From contig NZ_MULI01000016.1 of the NCBI RefSeq assembly GCF_002939385.1, positions 56,924-120,923 on the forward strand: DNA of 64,000 nt. The letters are read 5' to 3'. Shown here one piece after another: positions 48,315 to 59,405 of this stretch. The stretch is from Streptomyces sp. MH60 (lineage in GTDB: Bacteria > Actinomycetota > Actinomycetes > Streptomycetales > Streptomycetaceae). Both the position numbers and the translations under genes were made by a program. The notes under the pieces were generated by a model. The model did not search any database. It saw only the letters and a program-made list of their open reading frames with translations, and was not told the origin of the DNA. Each line of letters starts with the position of its first letter. Within the stretch, counting starts at the first letter, position 1.

Positions 48315-48906
48315 CCCCGGCCTCCGCCCGCTCGTACGCGAACCGTGCGAACGGCGCCTCCTGCGCGAAGAAGGTCTTGGCGCGGGCCAGCGCCTCCGTG
48401 TCCCGCAGGACGTCACCGGGCTTGCTGCCGTTGCCCAGCAGCACCCCGCCGAAGCGCATGCCCATGTACGCCGCCGAGTTGTTCAGGGCGCCGATCAGCG
48501 GGTCGGCGACCTCCTGCTCCTCGTGGGCGAGCGCGGTGACGCCCCACAGGGTGCGGCCGGCCAGGGTCGCCTTGAAGTCGAGGCCGGGGGTGCGCAGCCA
48601 GCCGGACCAGTGGTCGAGGTAGCGCTTGACCGGCGTGGACAGCGTGTACCAGTACAGCGGCGAGGCGATCACGATGTCCGTGGCGGAGAGGGTGGCGTCG
48701 AGCAGCAGACGCGCGTTGCCCTCCGTGGGGCGCTTGTGGTCGCTGTCGTGGCGCAGGTCCTCGAACTCCGGCAAGGGGTGCCGGGCCAGGTCGATCCAGC
48801 GCTGCTCGACGTCCGCGGGCAACTGGTCGGCGGCGCGGCGGGCGAGCGACTCGGTGTTGCCGTCGGGTCGGGTGCTGCCCGGCAGGAAGAGGAAGCGGCG
48901 CGTCAT
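48304..48906 (-). CDS. NAD(P)H-dependent FMN reductase (flavodoxin-like)
   Basis: 200 residues. FLPGSTRPDGNTE is the FMN phosphate loop, SPLYWYTLSTPVKRYLDHW the second flavin block. Fits NADPH-dependent FMN reductases or quinone reductases. The ATG at 48906 puts the beta-strand directly at the N-terminus. Upstream lies a good TATAAT -10 inside a TGCAT/ATGCA palindrome, suggesting local repression. Confidence 0.85.
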   Translation of the reverse strand: MTRRFLFLPGSTRPDGNTESLARRAADQLPADVEQRWIDLARHPLPEFEDLRHDSDHKRPTEGNARLLLDATLSATDIVIASPLYWYTLSTPVKRYLDHWSGWLRTPGLDFKATLAGRTLWGVTALAHEEQEVADPLIGALNNSAAYMGMRFGGVLLGNGSKPGDVLRDTEALARAKTFFAQEAPFARFAYERAEAGVTR

Positions 48907-48947
48907 GAGGACCTCAATTTGATAGGCGACAGACGATAACCTGCGCA

Positions 48948-48960
48948 TGCATTATATGCA
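48948..48960 (-). promoter_or_regulatory. Palindromic promoter of the FMN reductase gene
   Basis: TGCATTATATGCA is a dyad with the minus-strand -10 TATAAT (48951-48956) at its centre, about 45 bp before the start codon. A repressor of the HxlR/MarR kind could bind here; none is encoded next to it. Confidence 0.55.
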
Positions 48961-49154
48961 CACACATCGAGACGGCGTCTGCGTGCACGGTCAACCCGCG
49001 GCGTGACCTCCTGGAACGAGCCTGTGACACCCCGGTGACGCGAGAACCGGGAGCGAGCGGAGAGACTCGACAACAGGTGTAAGACAGGCATGACAGGCTC
49101 TGGACGGCAGGGAACGGGAACCGCCGACGGAAGCCGCCGATGAGTGGGGGAACG

Positions 49155-50564
49155 ATGTCTCGACTCGGCCGCGACGAACAGCGGGAACACGAGCGCGCCG
49201 AGGGCTCGCCCGATCCCGCGACGACGCCGATCGACGTCCGCGTGCCGGAGGGCGACTTCGGCGCACGCGGGGCCACGGTCGACGGTTCACCGGTCGTCGC
49301 GGCCCCGGGCGAGGAGATCCAGAACGCCGTCCTGAACCGCCTCCACCGCCTCGCCCTCGCCGCCGGTCGCCCCGTCCTCGCCACGATCCACGACCGTCGC
49401 CTCGGCTACTCCGTGCCCCTCCGGGTCGATCCGGACGGCTCCAGCCACCTCGCGGCGGAACCGGTGCCGACGACACCCGAGGAGGCATCGGTGCAGGCGC
49501 CCCCGGAAGCGTCCGTGGAGGTGCCCACGGAGGTGCCCACGGAGGCGCCCACGGAGGTGCCCACGGAGGCGCCCACGGAGGTGCCCACGGAGGCGCCCGT
49601 GGAAGCACCCGTACGGCAGGACCGGCTCACGCACGTCCTGCGCGCGGTGGCGCCGGTCCGGGACAGCGCGCCGACGTTCACGCTGCGCGCCCTGCCGGAA
49701 CCGGCCGGGAGCACGCCACCCGGCACGGTGGCGCCGCCGACGGGTGAGTTCGGGCCGCCGCCCCGCATGGACGCCGCTTCCACGGCCGGCGCCTCGCAGG
49801 ACGCGGGGCCGCGGCCGACGCCCGGCCCCTTCGCCACCGCGCCGGAGCCGACTCCCGCACCCGTACCGGTTCCGGAGCCGATACCTGAGCCGATCCCGGC
49901 ACCGGTACGCGCCTCCGAGCCGGCCCCCGCCTGCGAGCCGGCCCCCGCCCCCGAGCCGGAAACCGCCCCCGTCCCCGACCTCGGCCCCCGCCCCGGCTCG
50001 TACTCCGATCCCGACCCCAAGCCCACGCCGGCCCGCGGCTTCGACGCCGTGGCCGAGGCCGTGCTCGGGGACGCCCCGCTCACCGCGCCCGGCGACGCCA
50101 CCGCCCCCGCGCTGCTCGCGGAGCCGACGCTGCGCATCAACGAGGCCGTCAAGGAGGGGCGTACGGAGGTCGCGGCGCGGCTGGCGGAGGAGACGGTGAC
50201 GGAGGCCTCGCGGACGCTGGGGCCGGAGCACCCCGAGGTGCTCCGGCTCCGTGAACTCACGGCGTACATCGCCTACTTGTCGGGCGACCCGGACCGCGCC
50301 TTCCAGCTCTCCCTCGACCTGGCCCGGATACACCGGCGCTCGGGCGACGCCGAGGCCGCGTACGGCAACGTCCAGAGCGCGGCGACCGCCTGGCGTGCCG
50401 TACGCGACCCCGCACGGGGCCTGGAGCTGGGGGGCGACCTGGTCGGCCTGTGGGACGAACTCGCCGCCGAGGACGGCCCGGCCGCCGAGGACGCCGAGGA
50501 ACTGCGGTCCGCCCGCGACCGCATGGGCCGCCTCACCCGACGCGTCGGCGCCCAGGCGGGCTGA
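49155..50564 (+). CDS. Pro/Glu-rich protein with C-terminal TPR-like region
   Basis: 469 residues. The first ~95 residues form a compact domain (VPEGDFGARGATVDG, NRLHRLALAAGRPVLATIHD). The middle (about 110-340) is low complexity, including VPTE/APTE units at about 122-150 encoded by 12-bp tandem repeats, and many Pro-Glu dipeptides. The last ~120 residues are helical and resemble tetratricopeptide repeats (ARTLGPEHPEVLRLRELTAYIAYLSGD). No catalytic motif. GTGGGGGA precedes ATG 49155, preferred over ATG 49140. Function unknown; probably a scaffolding or regulatory protein. Confidence 0.7.
   Translation: MSRLGRDEQREHERAEGSPDPATTPIDVRVPEGDFGARGATVDGSPVVAAPGEEIQNAVLNRLHRLALAAGRPVLATIHDRRLGYSVPLRVDPDGSSHLAAEPVPTTPEEASVQAPPEASVEVPTEVPTEAPTEVPTEAPTEVPTEAPVEAPVRQDRLTHVLRAVAPVRDSAPTFTLRALPEPAGSTPPGTVAPPTGEFGPPPRMDAASTAGASQDAGPRPTPGPFATAPEPTPAPVPVPEPIPEPIPAPVRASEPAPACEPAPAPEPETAPVPDLGPRPGSYSDPDPKPTPARGFDAVAEAVLGDAPLTAPGDATAPALLAEPTLRINEAVKEGRTEVAARLAEETVTEASRTLGPEHPEVLRLRELTAYIAYLSGDPDRAFQLSLDLARIHRRSGDAEAAYGNVQSAATAWRAVRDPARGLELGGDLVGLWDELAAEDGPAAEDAEELRSARDRMGRLTRRVGAQAG
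49518..49604. repeat. 12-bp tandem repeat coding for VPTE/APTE
   Basis: About seven units of GAGGTGCCCACG with T/C changes at the second codon position of Val/Ala. Likely to expand and contract by slippage without frameshifting. Confidence 0.8.
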
Positions 50565-50628
50565 CGCCGACCGGGAGGCGCCGTGGGTGCCGTCCCGCCC
50601 GGACGACGCCCGCGCGGGGCCGTCCGTC

Positions 50629-51760
<1,132 letters not shown>

Positions 51761-52231
51761 CTAGTGCACGCAGAACTCGTTCCCCTCGGGGTCCGTCATC
51801 ACCACCCACTCGCCGCCCGGCTCCTTCACCTGCCGCTGCACGCTCGCCCCCAGCGCCTGGAGCCGGGTGACCTCCTCCTCGCGCCGGCCGTCCGGCGCGT
51901 GCACGTCGAGGTGGACCCGGTTCTTGACCGTCTTGGCCTCCGGCACGCGCTGGAACAGCAGCCGCCGCCCCAGCCCGGTGCCGCTCTCCTCCTGGAAGGG
52001 GTCGTCGGGATGGCGCACGGCGGCCAGGTCCCGCCAGGCGCGGCGGCCGTGGGACTCGACCGTCAGCTCCGCCGGTACCGCCCCGAAGCCCAGCAGTTTC
52101 TCGATGAGCGCGCTGTTGTCCTCCACCTCGTAGTGGAGGGCCGCGGCCCAGAAGTCCGCCTGGGCGTGCGGGGCGGCCGCGTCGATGACGATCTTGATGT
52201 GCAGAGGAGCCGGTCTTGAGGTCGATGTCAT
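51761..52231 (-). CDS. VOC family protein (glyoxalase-like)
   Basis: 156 residues. Two beta-alpha-beta-beta-beta modules: KIVIDAAAPHAQADFWAAAL and KNRVHLDVHAPDGRREEEVTRLQALGASV, then VVMTDPEGNEFCVH at the end. Metal-binding His/Glu positions are present at HLDVH and the C-terminal NEFCV. Typical length of small actinobacterial VOC proteins. It diverges from the CGNR gene; only 21 bp separate the start codons. Confidence 0.87.
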   Translation of the reverse strand: MTSTSRPAPLHIKIVIDAAAPHAQADFWAAALHYEVEDNSALIEKLLGFGAVPAELTVESHGRRAWRDLAAVRHPDDPFQEESGTGLGRRLLFQRVPEAKTVKNRVHLDVHAPDGRREEEVTRLQALGASVQRQVKEPGGEWVVMTDPEGNEFCVH

Positions 52232-52252
52232 GTAACCACTTATACTGGTTGC
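52232..52252. promoter_or_regulatory. Overlapping divergent promoters, probably leaderless
   Basis: The 21-bp gap reads GTAACCACTTATACTGGTTGC. TATACT (52241-52246) serves as a -10 for the plus strand and TATAAG (52239-52244, minus strand) for the other. Each lies 6-7 bp before an ATG, so both mRNAs would start at or near the start codon. AACCA and TGGTT arms form a dyad around them, a likely operator. A plus-strand -35 could be TTGAGG about 18 bp upstream. Confidence 0.65.
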
Positions 52253-52888
52253 ATGACCGAGCGGGCAGCGGAATCGCCGAAGTCGGCCCTGGGCCGTCCC
52301 CCCGGACTGACGCTGGTGTCGTCCCAGGGCACGTCGTACCGCTTCGACCCGGGTGCGCTCTGCCTCGAACTGCTGACCACGGGAGGGCCGGGCGCCTTCG
52401 CTCGCTGGGAGGTGCTGCACGAGCCCGCCGACCTGATGACCTGGGTCGGCCACAGCCGGCTGCCGGACGGGCTGGACCTGTCGGTGGACCGGACGGACGT
52501 GGAACGGGCCAGGGCCCTGCGCGACGCCCTCTTCCTCCTCGCCGCGGACCGCGCCCACGGACGACCGCTCCGCCCCGCCCACCTGGACGTCGTCAACGCC
52601 GCCGCGGCCGCGCCCCCGCTCGTCCCCCGGCTCGAACCGGACGGCACGCGCGGCTGGGCCCCGGGCGCCGACGGGTCCCGGCTGCTGTCGACCGTGGCGC
52701 GCGACGCGATCGAGCTGTTCACCGGTCCGTACGCGGACCGCATTCGCGAGTGCGGTGCCCACACCTGCTACTTGCTGTTCGTCGACACCTCACGTCCCGG
52801 CCGCCGCCGCTGGTGCGCGATGGAACACTGCGGCAACCGGGAGAAGGTCCGTGCCCACCGCGCCCGGCGGGCGCCGGACCAGCACTGA
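52253..52888 (+). CDS. CGNR zinc-finger protein (ABATE domain)
   Basis: 211 residues. N-terminal ABATE-like region (about 30-130, ALRDALFLLAAD) and C-terminal CGNR zinc finger: ECGAHTCYLLFVDTS and RRWCAMEHCGNREKV give the four Cys. Family members are treated as probable stress-associated transcriptional regulators. It faces the VOC gene, and the shared palindromic promoter suggests it may regulate both. Confidence 0.88.
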   Translation: MTERAAESPKSALGRPPGLTLVSSQGTSYRFDPGALCLELLTTGGPGAFARWEVLHEPADLMTWVGHSRLPDGLDLSVDRTDVERARALRDALFLLAADRAHGRPLRPAHLDVVNAAAAAPPLVPRLEPDGTRGWAPGADGSRLLSTVARDAIELFTGPYADRIRECGAHTCYLLFVDTSRPGRRRWCAMEHCGNREKVRAHRARRAPDQH

Positions 52889-52909
52889 CCCGGTCCTCAC
52901 CAGGTGCCG

Positions 52910-53965
52910 TTACGGCCGCCCCGCCCTGGTGCCGTGCTGCTGCCGGGGCGCGTCGGTGGAATCGGCCACCGGGGTCCCCGAGGCCACCACCCCCGACTCG
53001 CGCGCGACGGCGTCCGCCTTGACCGGCGGTACGCCCGCGCCCGTCCGGTCCAACCGCTCCCGCAGCGCACGCGCGGTCCGCCGGGCCGTGCGCAGCGCGT
53101 CCCAGGTGAGCAGCGTCAGCGCCAGCCAGACCAGCCCGAAACCCGCCCAGCGCTCGGGCGGCATGGCCTCGTGGAAGTACAGCACGCCGAGCGCGAACTG
53201 GAAGACCGGCGCCAGGTACTGCAGCAGCCCCAGCGTGGACAGCGGTACGCGGATCGCCGCCGCGCCGAAGCAGACCAGCGGGATCGCGGTGACGATGCCG
53301 GTCGCGGCGAGCAGGGCCGAGTGCCCGAGCCCCTCGGTGGTGAAGGTCGACTCGTCCCGGGCGCCCAGCCACAGCAGATAACCGAGCGCCGGCAGGAACT
53401 GGATCGCCGTCTCCGCGGCCAGCGACTCTACGCCCCCGAGGTTGACCTTCTTCTTCACCAGTCCGTAGGTGGCGAAGGAGAAGGCGAGGCAGAGCGAGAT
53501 CCACGGCGGCTGGCCGTAGCCGAGGGTGAGGACGAGCACGGCCGCGAAGCCGGTGCCGACCGCCACCCACTGCGCGGGCCGCAGTCGCTCCTTGAGCAGC
53601 AGCACGCCCATAGCGATGGTGACCAGCGGATTGATGAAGTATCCGAGCGAGGCCTCGACGACGTGGCCGCTGTTCACGGCCCAGATGTAGACGCCCCAGT
53701 TGACGGTGATGACCGCCGCGGCGACCGTGACCAGGGCGAGCTTGCGCGGCTGCCGCAGCAGCTCGCCGGCCCAGGCCCAGCGCCGTACGAAGAGCAGGGC
53801 GACGGCGACGAAGGCGAGGGACCACACCATCCGGTGGGCGAGGATCTCCCCGGCCCCGGCGGGCTTGAGCAGCGGCCAGAACAGCGGGACGAGACCCCAC
53901 ATCCCGTACGCCGCGAAGCCGTTCAGCAGGCCTATTCGCTGATCACTCCTGGACGACCCGGCCAC
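52910..53965 (-). CDS. rarD: EamA family transporter RarD
   Basis: 351 residues, ten membrane helices in two EamA halves. NGFAAYGMWGLVPLFWPLLK and EILAHRMVWSLAFV are the RarD signature. GTG at 53965 follows a strong AAGGAGGT, which decides the start over the longer frame. An extra ~45-residue hydrophilic C-terminus. Permease of the drug/metabolite superfamily; substrate unknown. Confidence 0.9.
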   Translation of the reverse strand: MAGSSRSDQRIGLLNGFAAYGMWGLVPLFWPLLKPAGAGEILAHRMVWSLAFVAVALLFVRRWAWAGELLRQPRKLALVTVAAAVITVNWGVYIWAVNSGHVVEASLGYFINPLVTIAMGVLLLKERLRPAQWVAVGTGFAAVLVLTLGYGQPPWISLCLAFSFATYGLVKKKVNLGGVESLAAETAIQFLPALGYLLWLGARDESTFTTEGLGHSALLAATGIVTAIPLVCFGAAAIRVPLSTLGLLQYLAPVFQFALGVLYFHEAMPPERWAGFGLVWLALTLLTWDALRTARRTARALRERLDRTGAGVPPVKADAVARESGVVASGTPVADSTDAPRQQHGTRAGRP

Positions 53966-54104
53966 GGGCACCTCCTTCTCGCACACGGCATGCCGGGGAC
54001 GGGGAGGCATGCGAGGACGAAGGTAGCGCCGCACCCGGCCGCCTGTCATGCCCGTATCGGAATACGGTCATGACAGGCGGGATGGGGGCCGGTGAGGGCG
54101 GGGG

Positions 54105-54959
54105 TCAGCCCTTGAGTGCGGCGGCGACGGCCTCCGCGAGCGGCGTCGTCGGGCGGCCGGCCAGCCGGGACAGGTCGCCGGTGGAGACGACCAGCTCGCC
54201 CTCGGCGATGGCGGCGTCCACGCCCGCGAAGACGTCCGCGAGCGGCCCGGGCACCCCGGCGCCGGTCAGGATGCCGGTGTAGTCCTCGATGGAGACGGGG
54301 TTGTAGACGATCTCCTTGCCCGTCTGCCGGCTCAGCTCGGCGGCGTACTCGGCGAAGCTCCAGGCCTCGTCGCCGCCCAGCTCGTACGCCGTGTTCTCGT
54401 GGCCCTCGCCGGTCAGTACGGCGACGGCGGCGGCCGCGTAGTCGGCGCGGGAGGCGGAGGAGACCCGGCCCTCGCCGGCCGCCTGCACGACGGCGCCGTG
54501 CTCCAGGACCGGGGCGAGCTGCTCGGTGTAGTTCTCGTGGTACCAGCCGTTGCGCAGCAGCACGTACGGCACGCCCGAGCCGACCAGCACCTCCTCGGTG
54601 GCGCGGTGGTCGTCGGCGAGCGCGGCCTTGAGGCTGCTGGGGGCGCTGGTGTAGGCGAGCAGGGCGACGCCGGCCTTCTTCGCCGCGTCGATGACGATCG
54701 TGTGCTGCCGCACGCGGCCCTTGTCGAACTCGTTCCCGGAGATCAGCAGCACCCGGTCGCCGGCCGCGAACAGGTCGTCGAAGGTCTCGGGGGAGTTGTA
54801 GTCGGCGACCGCGAGCCGTACGCCGCGGGCGGCGAGGTCGGCGGCCCTGTCGCGGTCCCGGACGACGGCGGTGACCTGGTCGGCCGGCACCTTCTCCAGC
54901 AGTTGCCGCACGACGTGGCGGCCGAGGTGTCCGGTGGCTCCGGTGACGACGATGCTCAT
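54105..54959 (-). CDS. NAD(P)H:quinone reductase-like SDR (QOR2/YtfG type)
   Basis: 284 residues. The Rossmann motif GATGHLG (near residues 7-13) is followed by NmrA-like features and RNGWYHENY. Matches the QOR2/YtfG group of atypical short-chain dehydrogenases that reduce quinones with NAD(P)H. Two palindromes upstream (55021-55050) look like HxlR-type operators, but no HxlR gene is next to it. Confidence 0.87.
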   Translation of the reverse strand: MSIVVTGATGHLGRHVVRQLLEKVPADQVTAVVRDRDRAADLAARGVRLAVADYNSPETFDDLFAAGDRVLLISGNEFDKGRVRQHTIVIDAAKKAGVALLAYTSAPSSLKAALADDHRATEEVLVGSGVPYVLLRNGWYHENYTEQLAPVLEHGAVVQAAGEGRVSSASRADYAAAAVAVLTGEGHENTAYELGGDEAWSFAEYAAELSRQTGKEIVYNPVSIEDYTGILTGAGVPGPLADVFAGVDAAIAEGELVVSTGDLSRLAGRPTTPLAEAVAAALKG

Positions 54960-55020
54960 GGCTTCAGTGCTCCTTGGGGGGTGTGTTGCCACTGACCCTA
55001 GGCGCTGCGCTAACTTCTGG

Positions 55021-55050
55021 AAAGTGCCCACTTTGAAGTAAGGTACTTAC
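55021..55050. promoter_or_regulatory. Two adjacent palindromes before the QOR2-like gene
   Basis: AAAGTGCCCACTTT (55021-55034) is a perfect dyad and GTAAGGTACTTAC (55038-55050) is another. Candidate operator sites for the minus-strand gene that starts at 54959. Confidence 0.55.
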
Positions 55051-55063
55051 CTCCAGGTAAGGC

Positions 55064-55096
55064 GAAGGGCCCGGACGCTTCCCGCCCGGGCCCTCG
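55064..55096 (-). terminator. Terminator hairpin after korB
   Basis: GGGCCCGG (55067-55074) pairs exactly with CCGGGCCC (55086-55093), starting about 25 bp beyond the korB stop, with CG/CG extending the stem. Confidence 0.75.
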
Positions 55097-55117
55097 TGTG
55101 CTGTGAACGGCGGCCCG

Positions 55118-56168
<1,051 letters not shown>

Positions 56169-56176
<8 letters not shown>

Positions 56177-58106
56177 CGATGGTCTCCTTCAGGACGGTGG
56201 CGAGCTGCTCCGCCTTGAACGGCATGCCGTTGACCTGGTTGTACGACTGGGCGTCGACCAGGTACTTCGCCCGGACCAGGGTGGCGAGCTGCCCGAGGTT
56301 CATCTCCGGGACCACCACCTTGTCGTACCGCTTCAGCACCGCGCCGAGGTTGGCCGGGAAGGGGTTGAGGTGGCGCAGGTGGGCCTGGGCGATCCGGCCG
56401 CCCTCCTTGCGGATCCGCCGCACCGCCGCCGTGATCGGCCCGTACGTCGAGCCCCAGCCCAGCACCAGCGTCCGCGCGCCGTCCGGGTCGTCGACCTCCA
56501 GGTCGGGGACCTCGATGCCGTCGACCTTGGCCTGCCGGGTGCGGACCATGAAGTCGTGGTTGGCCGGGTCGTAGGAGATGTTGCCGGTGCCGTCCTGCTT
56601 CTCGATGCCGCCGATCCGGTGCTCCAGTCCCGGCGTGCCCGGCACCGCCCACGGACGGGCCAGGGTCTGCGGATCACGCTTGTAGGGCCAGAACACCTCG
56701 GTGCCGTCGTCCAGCGTGTGGTTCGGGCCCTGCGCGAACCGCACCGCCAGGTCGGGCAGCTCCTCCTGCTCGGGGATCCGCCATGGTTCGGAGCCGTTGG
56801 CCAGGTAGCCGTCGGACAGGAGGAAGACCGGCGTCCGGTACGTCAGCGCGATCCGCGCGGCCTCCAGGGCGGCGTCGAAGCAGTCGGCCGGGGTGCGCGG
56901 GGCGACGACCGGGACCGGCGCCTCGCCGTTGCGCCCGTACATCGCCTGCAACAGGTCGGCCTGCTCCGTCTTGGTCGGCAGACCCGTCGACGGGCCGCCG
57001 CGCTGGATGTCCACCACCAGCAGCGGCAGCTCCAGACTCACCGCGAGCCCGATCGTCTCGCTCTTGAGCGCCACCCCCGGACCGCTCGTCGTCGTCACCG
57101 CCAGCGACCCGCCGAAGGCCGCCCCCAGCGCCGCACCGATCCCGGCGATCTCGTCCTCCGCCTGGAAGGTGCGCACGCCGAAGTTCTTGTGCCGGGACAG
57201 CTCGTGCAGGATGTCGGACGCCGGGGTGATCGGGTACGAGCCCAGGAACAGCGGCAGATCCGCCTGCCGGGAGGCGGCGATCAGGCCGTAGGCCAGGGCC
57301 AGGTTCCCGGAGATGTTGCGGTAGGTGCCGGGCGGGAACGCCGTCGCCGCCGGCGCCACCTCGTAGGAGACCGCGAAGTCCTCCGTGGTCTCACCGAAGT
57401 TCCAGCCCGCGCGGTAGGCCGCGATGTTGGCGGCGGCGATGCCCGGCTTCTTCGCGAACTTCGACTTCAGGAACTTCTCCGTGCCCTCGGTGGGCCGGTG
57501 GTACATCCAGGACAGCAGCCCGAGCGCGAACATGTTCTTGCTGCGCTCGGCCTCCTTGCGGCTGAGGTCGAAGTCCTTGAGCGCCTCGACGGTCAGCGTC
57601 GTCAGCGGCACCGGATGCAGGTGGTACCCGTCGAGGGAGCCGTCCTCCAGCGGAGAGGTGTCGTAGCCGACCTTCTGCATCGCCCGCTTGGTGAACTCGT
57701 CCGTGTTGACGATGATCTCCGCGCCGCGGGGCAGGTCGCCCACGTTCGCCTTCAGCGCGGCCGGGTTCATCGCCACCAGCACGTTGGGCGCGTCACCCGG
57801 GGTGAGGATGTCGTGGTCGGCGAAGTGCAACTGGAAGGAAGAGACGCCCGGCAGGGTGCCGGCGGGTGCCCGGATCTCGGCCGGGAAGTTCGGCAGCGTC
57901 GACAGGTCGTTGCCGAACGACGCCGTCTCCGAGGTGAAACGGTCGCCGGTGAGCTGCATCCCGTCGCCCGAGTCCCCCGCGAACCTGATGATCACTCGGT
58001 CCAGCCGGCGGACGTCCTTCGCCCCGACCGGTTTGCGCTGCGCTCCCACGGCGGACTCGTCGGTACCGTCGGCCTGCTCCGCTGGGCTGCTGACCTGGCT
58101 GGTCAC
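56169..58106 (-). CDS. korA: 2-oxoacid:ferredoxin oxidoreductase alpha subunit (gamma-alpha fusion)
   Basis: 645 residues. An N-terminal gamma domain (IIRFAGDSGDGMQLTGDRF) is fused to the alpha pyrimidine-binding domain (LGSYPITPASDILHELSRH, FQAEDEIAGIGAALGAAFGG with the TPP-activating Glu, TTTSGPGVALKSE). GTG start after GGGAGGT. Operon partner korB follows immediately. Mycobacterial KorAB works as an alternative, reductive-TCA-compatible 2-oxoglutarate oxidoreductase. Ferredoxin produced here could feed respiratory or AprAB-like enzymes. Confidence 0.92.
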
Positions 58107-58376
58107 TTACTGGACCTCCCTAGGGACGGCTGTCCGGGGACTGGTCTCCCACCGACCGTCCCAGGATCAACCCTACGTCCGCACGCCATGACTTCCGGTG
58201 GACATTCGCATGATGGACACGACTTCGAGATGGCCCACAGCCCTGGAATCCCAAGGCTTCCCCGCCCCCCGGCACCCTCGAGGACGCACCCCGCCCACCC
58301 TCCGGTTTCTCATTCGTCCGGATGAGCGTCCGCGCCGCCGAGCCTGCCGGTGCTTCCGAGGCGTGAGCCGGTGATG
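58107..58376. other. Intergenic region between korA and the response regulator, no gene seen
   Basis: 270 bp. Contains the korA promoter region; GGACGGCTGTCC (58134-58145) is a near-perfect dyad about 30 bp before the start codon. No terminator or gene recognised with confidence. Confidence 0.4.
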
Positions 58377-59048
58377 TCAGGAGTTGAGATAGGTGAGCAC
58401 GGCGAGCACCCTGCGGTGATCACCGTCGCTCGGGGACAGACCCAGCTTCATGAAGATGTTGCTGACGTGCTTCTCGACGGCCCCGTCGCTCACGACGAGC
58501 TGCCGGGCGATCGCCGAGTTCGTCCGGCCCTCGGCCATGAGCCCCAGCACCTCCCGCTCCCGCGGGGTGAGCCCCGCCAGTACGTCCTGCTTGCGGCTGC
58601 GGCCGAGCAACTGCGCGACCACCTCCGGGTCCAGCGCCGTACCGCCCTGCGCGACGCGGACCACGGCGTCCACGAACTCCCGGACCTCGGCCACCCGGTC
58701 CTTCAGCAGATAGCCGACGCCCCGGCTGGAACCGGCCAGCAGCTCCGTCGCGTAGCGCTCCTCCACGTACTGGGACAGCACCAGCACGCCGAGACCGGGA
58801 TGCGCCTTGCGCAGCCGCACCGAGGCCCGCACCCCCTCGTCGGTGTGCGTCGGCGGCATCCTCACGTCCGCCACCACGACGTCCGGCAACTCGCCCTGGG
58901 CGTCCAGCTCGGTGATGGTCTTGATCAGTGCCTCACCGTCGCCGACACCGGCCACGACCTCGTGCCCGCGGTCGGTCAGCAACCGGGTCAGCCCCTCTCG
59001 GAGCAGCACTGAATCCTCGGCGATGACCACCCGCACCCTGTCCTCCAC
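58377..59048 (-). CDS. NarL/LuxR-type response regulator
   Basis: 223 residues from GTG 59048. Receiver domain with acidic pocket ED, phospho-acceptor Asp in VVVADVRMPPT and Lys in LLKDRV. LuxR-type helix-turn-helix follows: LTPREREVLGLMAEGRTNSAIARQLVVSDGAVEKHVSNIF. An upstream extension to 59168 lacks family similarity. The histidine kinase genes lie upstream in the same direction, so it is probably their partner. Target genes unknown. Confidence 0.9.
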   Translation of the reverse strand: MEDRVRVVIAEDSVLLREGLTRLLTDRGHEVVAGVGDGEALIKTITELDAQGELPDVVVADVRMPPTHTDEGVRASVRLRKAHPGLGVLVLSQYVEERYATELLAGSSRGVGYLLKDRVAEVREFVDAVVRVAQGGTALDPEVVAQLLGRSRKQDVLAGLTPREREVLGLMAEGRTNSAIARQLVVSDGAVEKHVSNIFMKLGLSPSDGDHRRVLAVLTYLNS

Positions 59049-59266
59049 GATCTTCGGCCCCCCACAGCCCGTGCACCTGCGCGGTCCGCGCGGCCCACGC
59101 CGCGTCCACGAACCGTCCGTGCGACGGGTCCAGCATCCCAGCATCCGGGGCCGGACGCCCTCGGGCAACGGGAAGAGAACGGGAAGTCCTGCGTGTCAGT
59201 CCGGGTTCGGCCACCCGATGGCCGGTTCTCGATCACGCCACCGGGCCGCTGCCGGGCCGCCGCGAT

Positions 59267-59337
59267 GTCCCTCGGCCCGTGTCCCTCGGTCCGTGTCCCT
59301 CGGCCCGTGTCCCTCGGCCCGTGCCGCTCGGTCCCGT
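59267..59337. repeat. 14-bp tandem repeat
   Basis: GTCCCTCGGCCCGT occurs in four adjacent copies (59267-59322; one has T for C), followed by a degenerate fifth. The period is twice seven, like the two heptamer arrays elsewhere in the window. Confidence 0.85.
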
Positions 59338-59345
59338 GCGGCGCG

Positions 59346-59396
59346 GGCCCGTGCCGATCGAGGGCTGAGCGGCACGGGCCGAGGGCGGCGCCGCCC
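59346..59396 (-). terminator. Hairpin after the first histidine kinase gene
   Basis: GGCCCGTGCC (59346-59355) pairs exactly with GGCACGGGCC (59371-59380) around a 15-base loop; the 14-bp palindrome GGGCGGCGCCGCCC (59383-59396) lies next to it. Likely to end the kinase transcript. Confidence 0.7.
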
Positions 59397-59405
59397 ACGG
59401 GCGGA

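Larger units (their letters stand above)
59049..59405. other. Intergenic region between the kinase and regulator genes, repeats and hairpin
   Basis: 357 bp. Contains a 14-bp tandem repeat (59267-59322) and a strong hairpin after the kinase gene; both are listed separately. No gene recognised. Confidence 0.5.
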
